From: Enterococcus raffinosus | GTDB taxonomy: Bacteria; Bacillota; Bacilli; Lactobacillales; Enterococcaceae | NCBI RefSeq assembly: GCF_018917525.1 | Contig: NZ_JAHLOS010000038.1 | Span: forward strand, 1 to 39,932 | DNA length: 39,932 bases | Reading direction: 5' to 3' | Shown here: one piece after another, positions 39,685 to 39,932 of the stretch | How positions within the stretch are numbered: the stretch's first letter is position 1 | Layout of the letters: every line of letters starts with the position of its first letter | Notes under the pieces: model-generated | Databases searched by the model: none | Seen by the model: only the letters and a program-made list of their open reading frames with translations | Told to the model about the DNA's origin: nothing | Made by a program: the position numbers and the translations under genes

Positions 39685-39932
39685 ATGAATGTGGCAAAAT
39701 TAGCAGAGAGACAGTTATTTCTAATGAAGGCTGAGAATTTGGAGAAACGTGTGCGTGCGTATTATGCTCAAACGCAGGACGTTGATTCTTTGATTGAGTA
39801 CGGAGTTGCGATTCTTGTGCGGAGCTTTTTCTGCATGGGTGTATTTGCGGAGTTGATCCAGGATTTGATTCAAGAAGTGTATTTATCAGCCGAACCAACC
39901 GCTGTCATGCGGCGATATTTGCCATATTTTGA
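39685..39932 (+). CDS. Unrecognised protein, truncated by the window edge
   Basis: ATG 39685, with GGTGGAGG upstream at 39669-39676, opens a frame that stays open for 82 complete codons to the window end. The protein starts MNVAKLAERQLFLMKAENLE and has a moderately hydrophobic segment around residues 38-60 (YGVAILVRSFFCMGVFAELI). I do not recognise it. A promoter-like sequence and the upstream terminator suggest it begins its own transcript. Confidence 0.6.
   Translation, partial: MNVAKLAERQLFLMKAENLEKRVRAYYAQTQDVDSLIEYGVAILVRSFFCMGVFAELIQDLIQEVYLSAEPTAVMRRYLPYF

Overview
The window looks like a chromosomal segment of a low-GC Gram-positive bacterium of the order Lactobacillales, most probably Enterococcus or a close relative. 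The evidence is the AT-rich codon use, strong AGGAGG-type ribosome binding sites, CcpA-type cre sites, mannose-family PTS, an Mga-like regulator, a sortase-anchored LPXTG adhesin and an M-box Mg2+ riboswitch. The genus is an inference. No rRNA, tRNA, CRISPR array, prophage or complete insertion sequence was seen.

Region 1 (1-11.0 kb) is catabolic. It opens with a KDGP aldolase (dgaF), probably the last gene of a D-glucosaminate-type operon that begins off the edge. A leftward pair follows: a PucR-type regulator overlapping an alpha/beta hydrolase. Divergent from it is a five-gene rightward operon: a fused FdrA-DUF1116 protein (AllF+AllG), carbamate kinase, a polytopic permease, a cytosine-deaminase-like amidohydrolase and a DUF2877 protein (AllH). 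This matches the oxamate carbamoyltransferase/carbamate kinase module that ends anaerobic allantoin breakdown. Here it is paired with an amidohydrolase that lacks two canonical active-site acids and with a dedicated permease. I infer an ATP-yielding pathway for a carbamoyl-containing compound or N-heterocycle whose identity is unknown. A consensus cre site lies in the divergent promoter.

Region 2 (11-21.2 kb) is mixed: an ABC-2 exporter pair, two LysR regulators, an NmrA-type oxidoreductase, a membrane-anchored MutS-like ATPase, a split chromate transporter pair, a DUF975 membrane protein and an Mga-like regulator.

Region 3 (21.2-25.7 kb) is a magnesium locus. An M-box riboswitch with its own terminator, and a visible antiterminator pairing, is followed by about 370 bp of degenerate tandem repeats (period about 157 bp) carrying hairpins. 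Then come a GNAT gene with a disturbed 5' end, a possible 28-codon ORF, and an MgtA-type P-type ATPase.

Region 4 (25.7-31.7 kb) holds a VOC protein, a divergent Tag-like DNA glycosylase, and a DeoR regulator divergent from a TarJ-like pentitol-phosphate dehydrogenase plus a complete mannose-family PTS (EIIA, B, C, D). I predict ribitol or related pentitol uptake and oxidation. The promoter, a cre-like site and repeated operator half-sites are visible.

Region 5 (31.7 kb to the end) contains an LPXTG adhesin of about 1600 residues with six SpaA/Cna-B-type repeats, a chloramphenicol-acetyltransferase-like protein, a MagIII-like DNA glycosylase, a type I methionine aminopeptidase and the start of an unrecognised gene that runs off the window.
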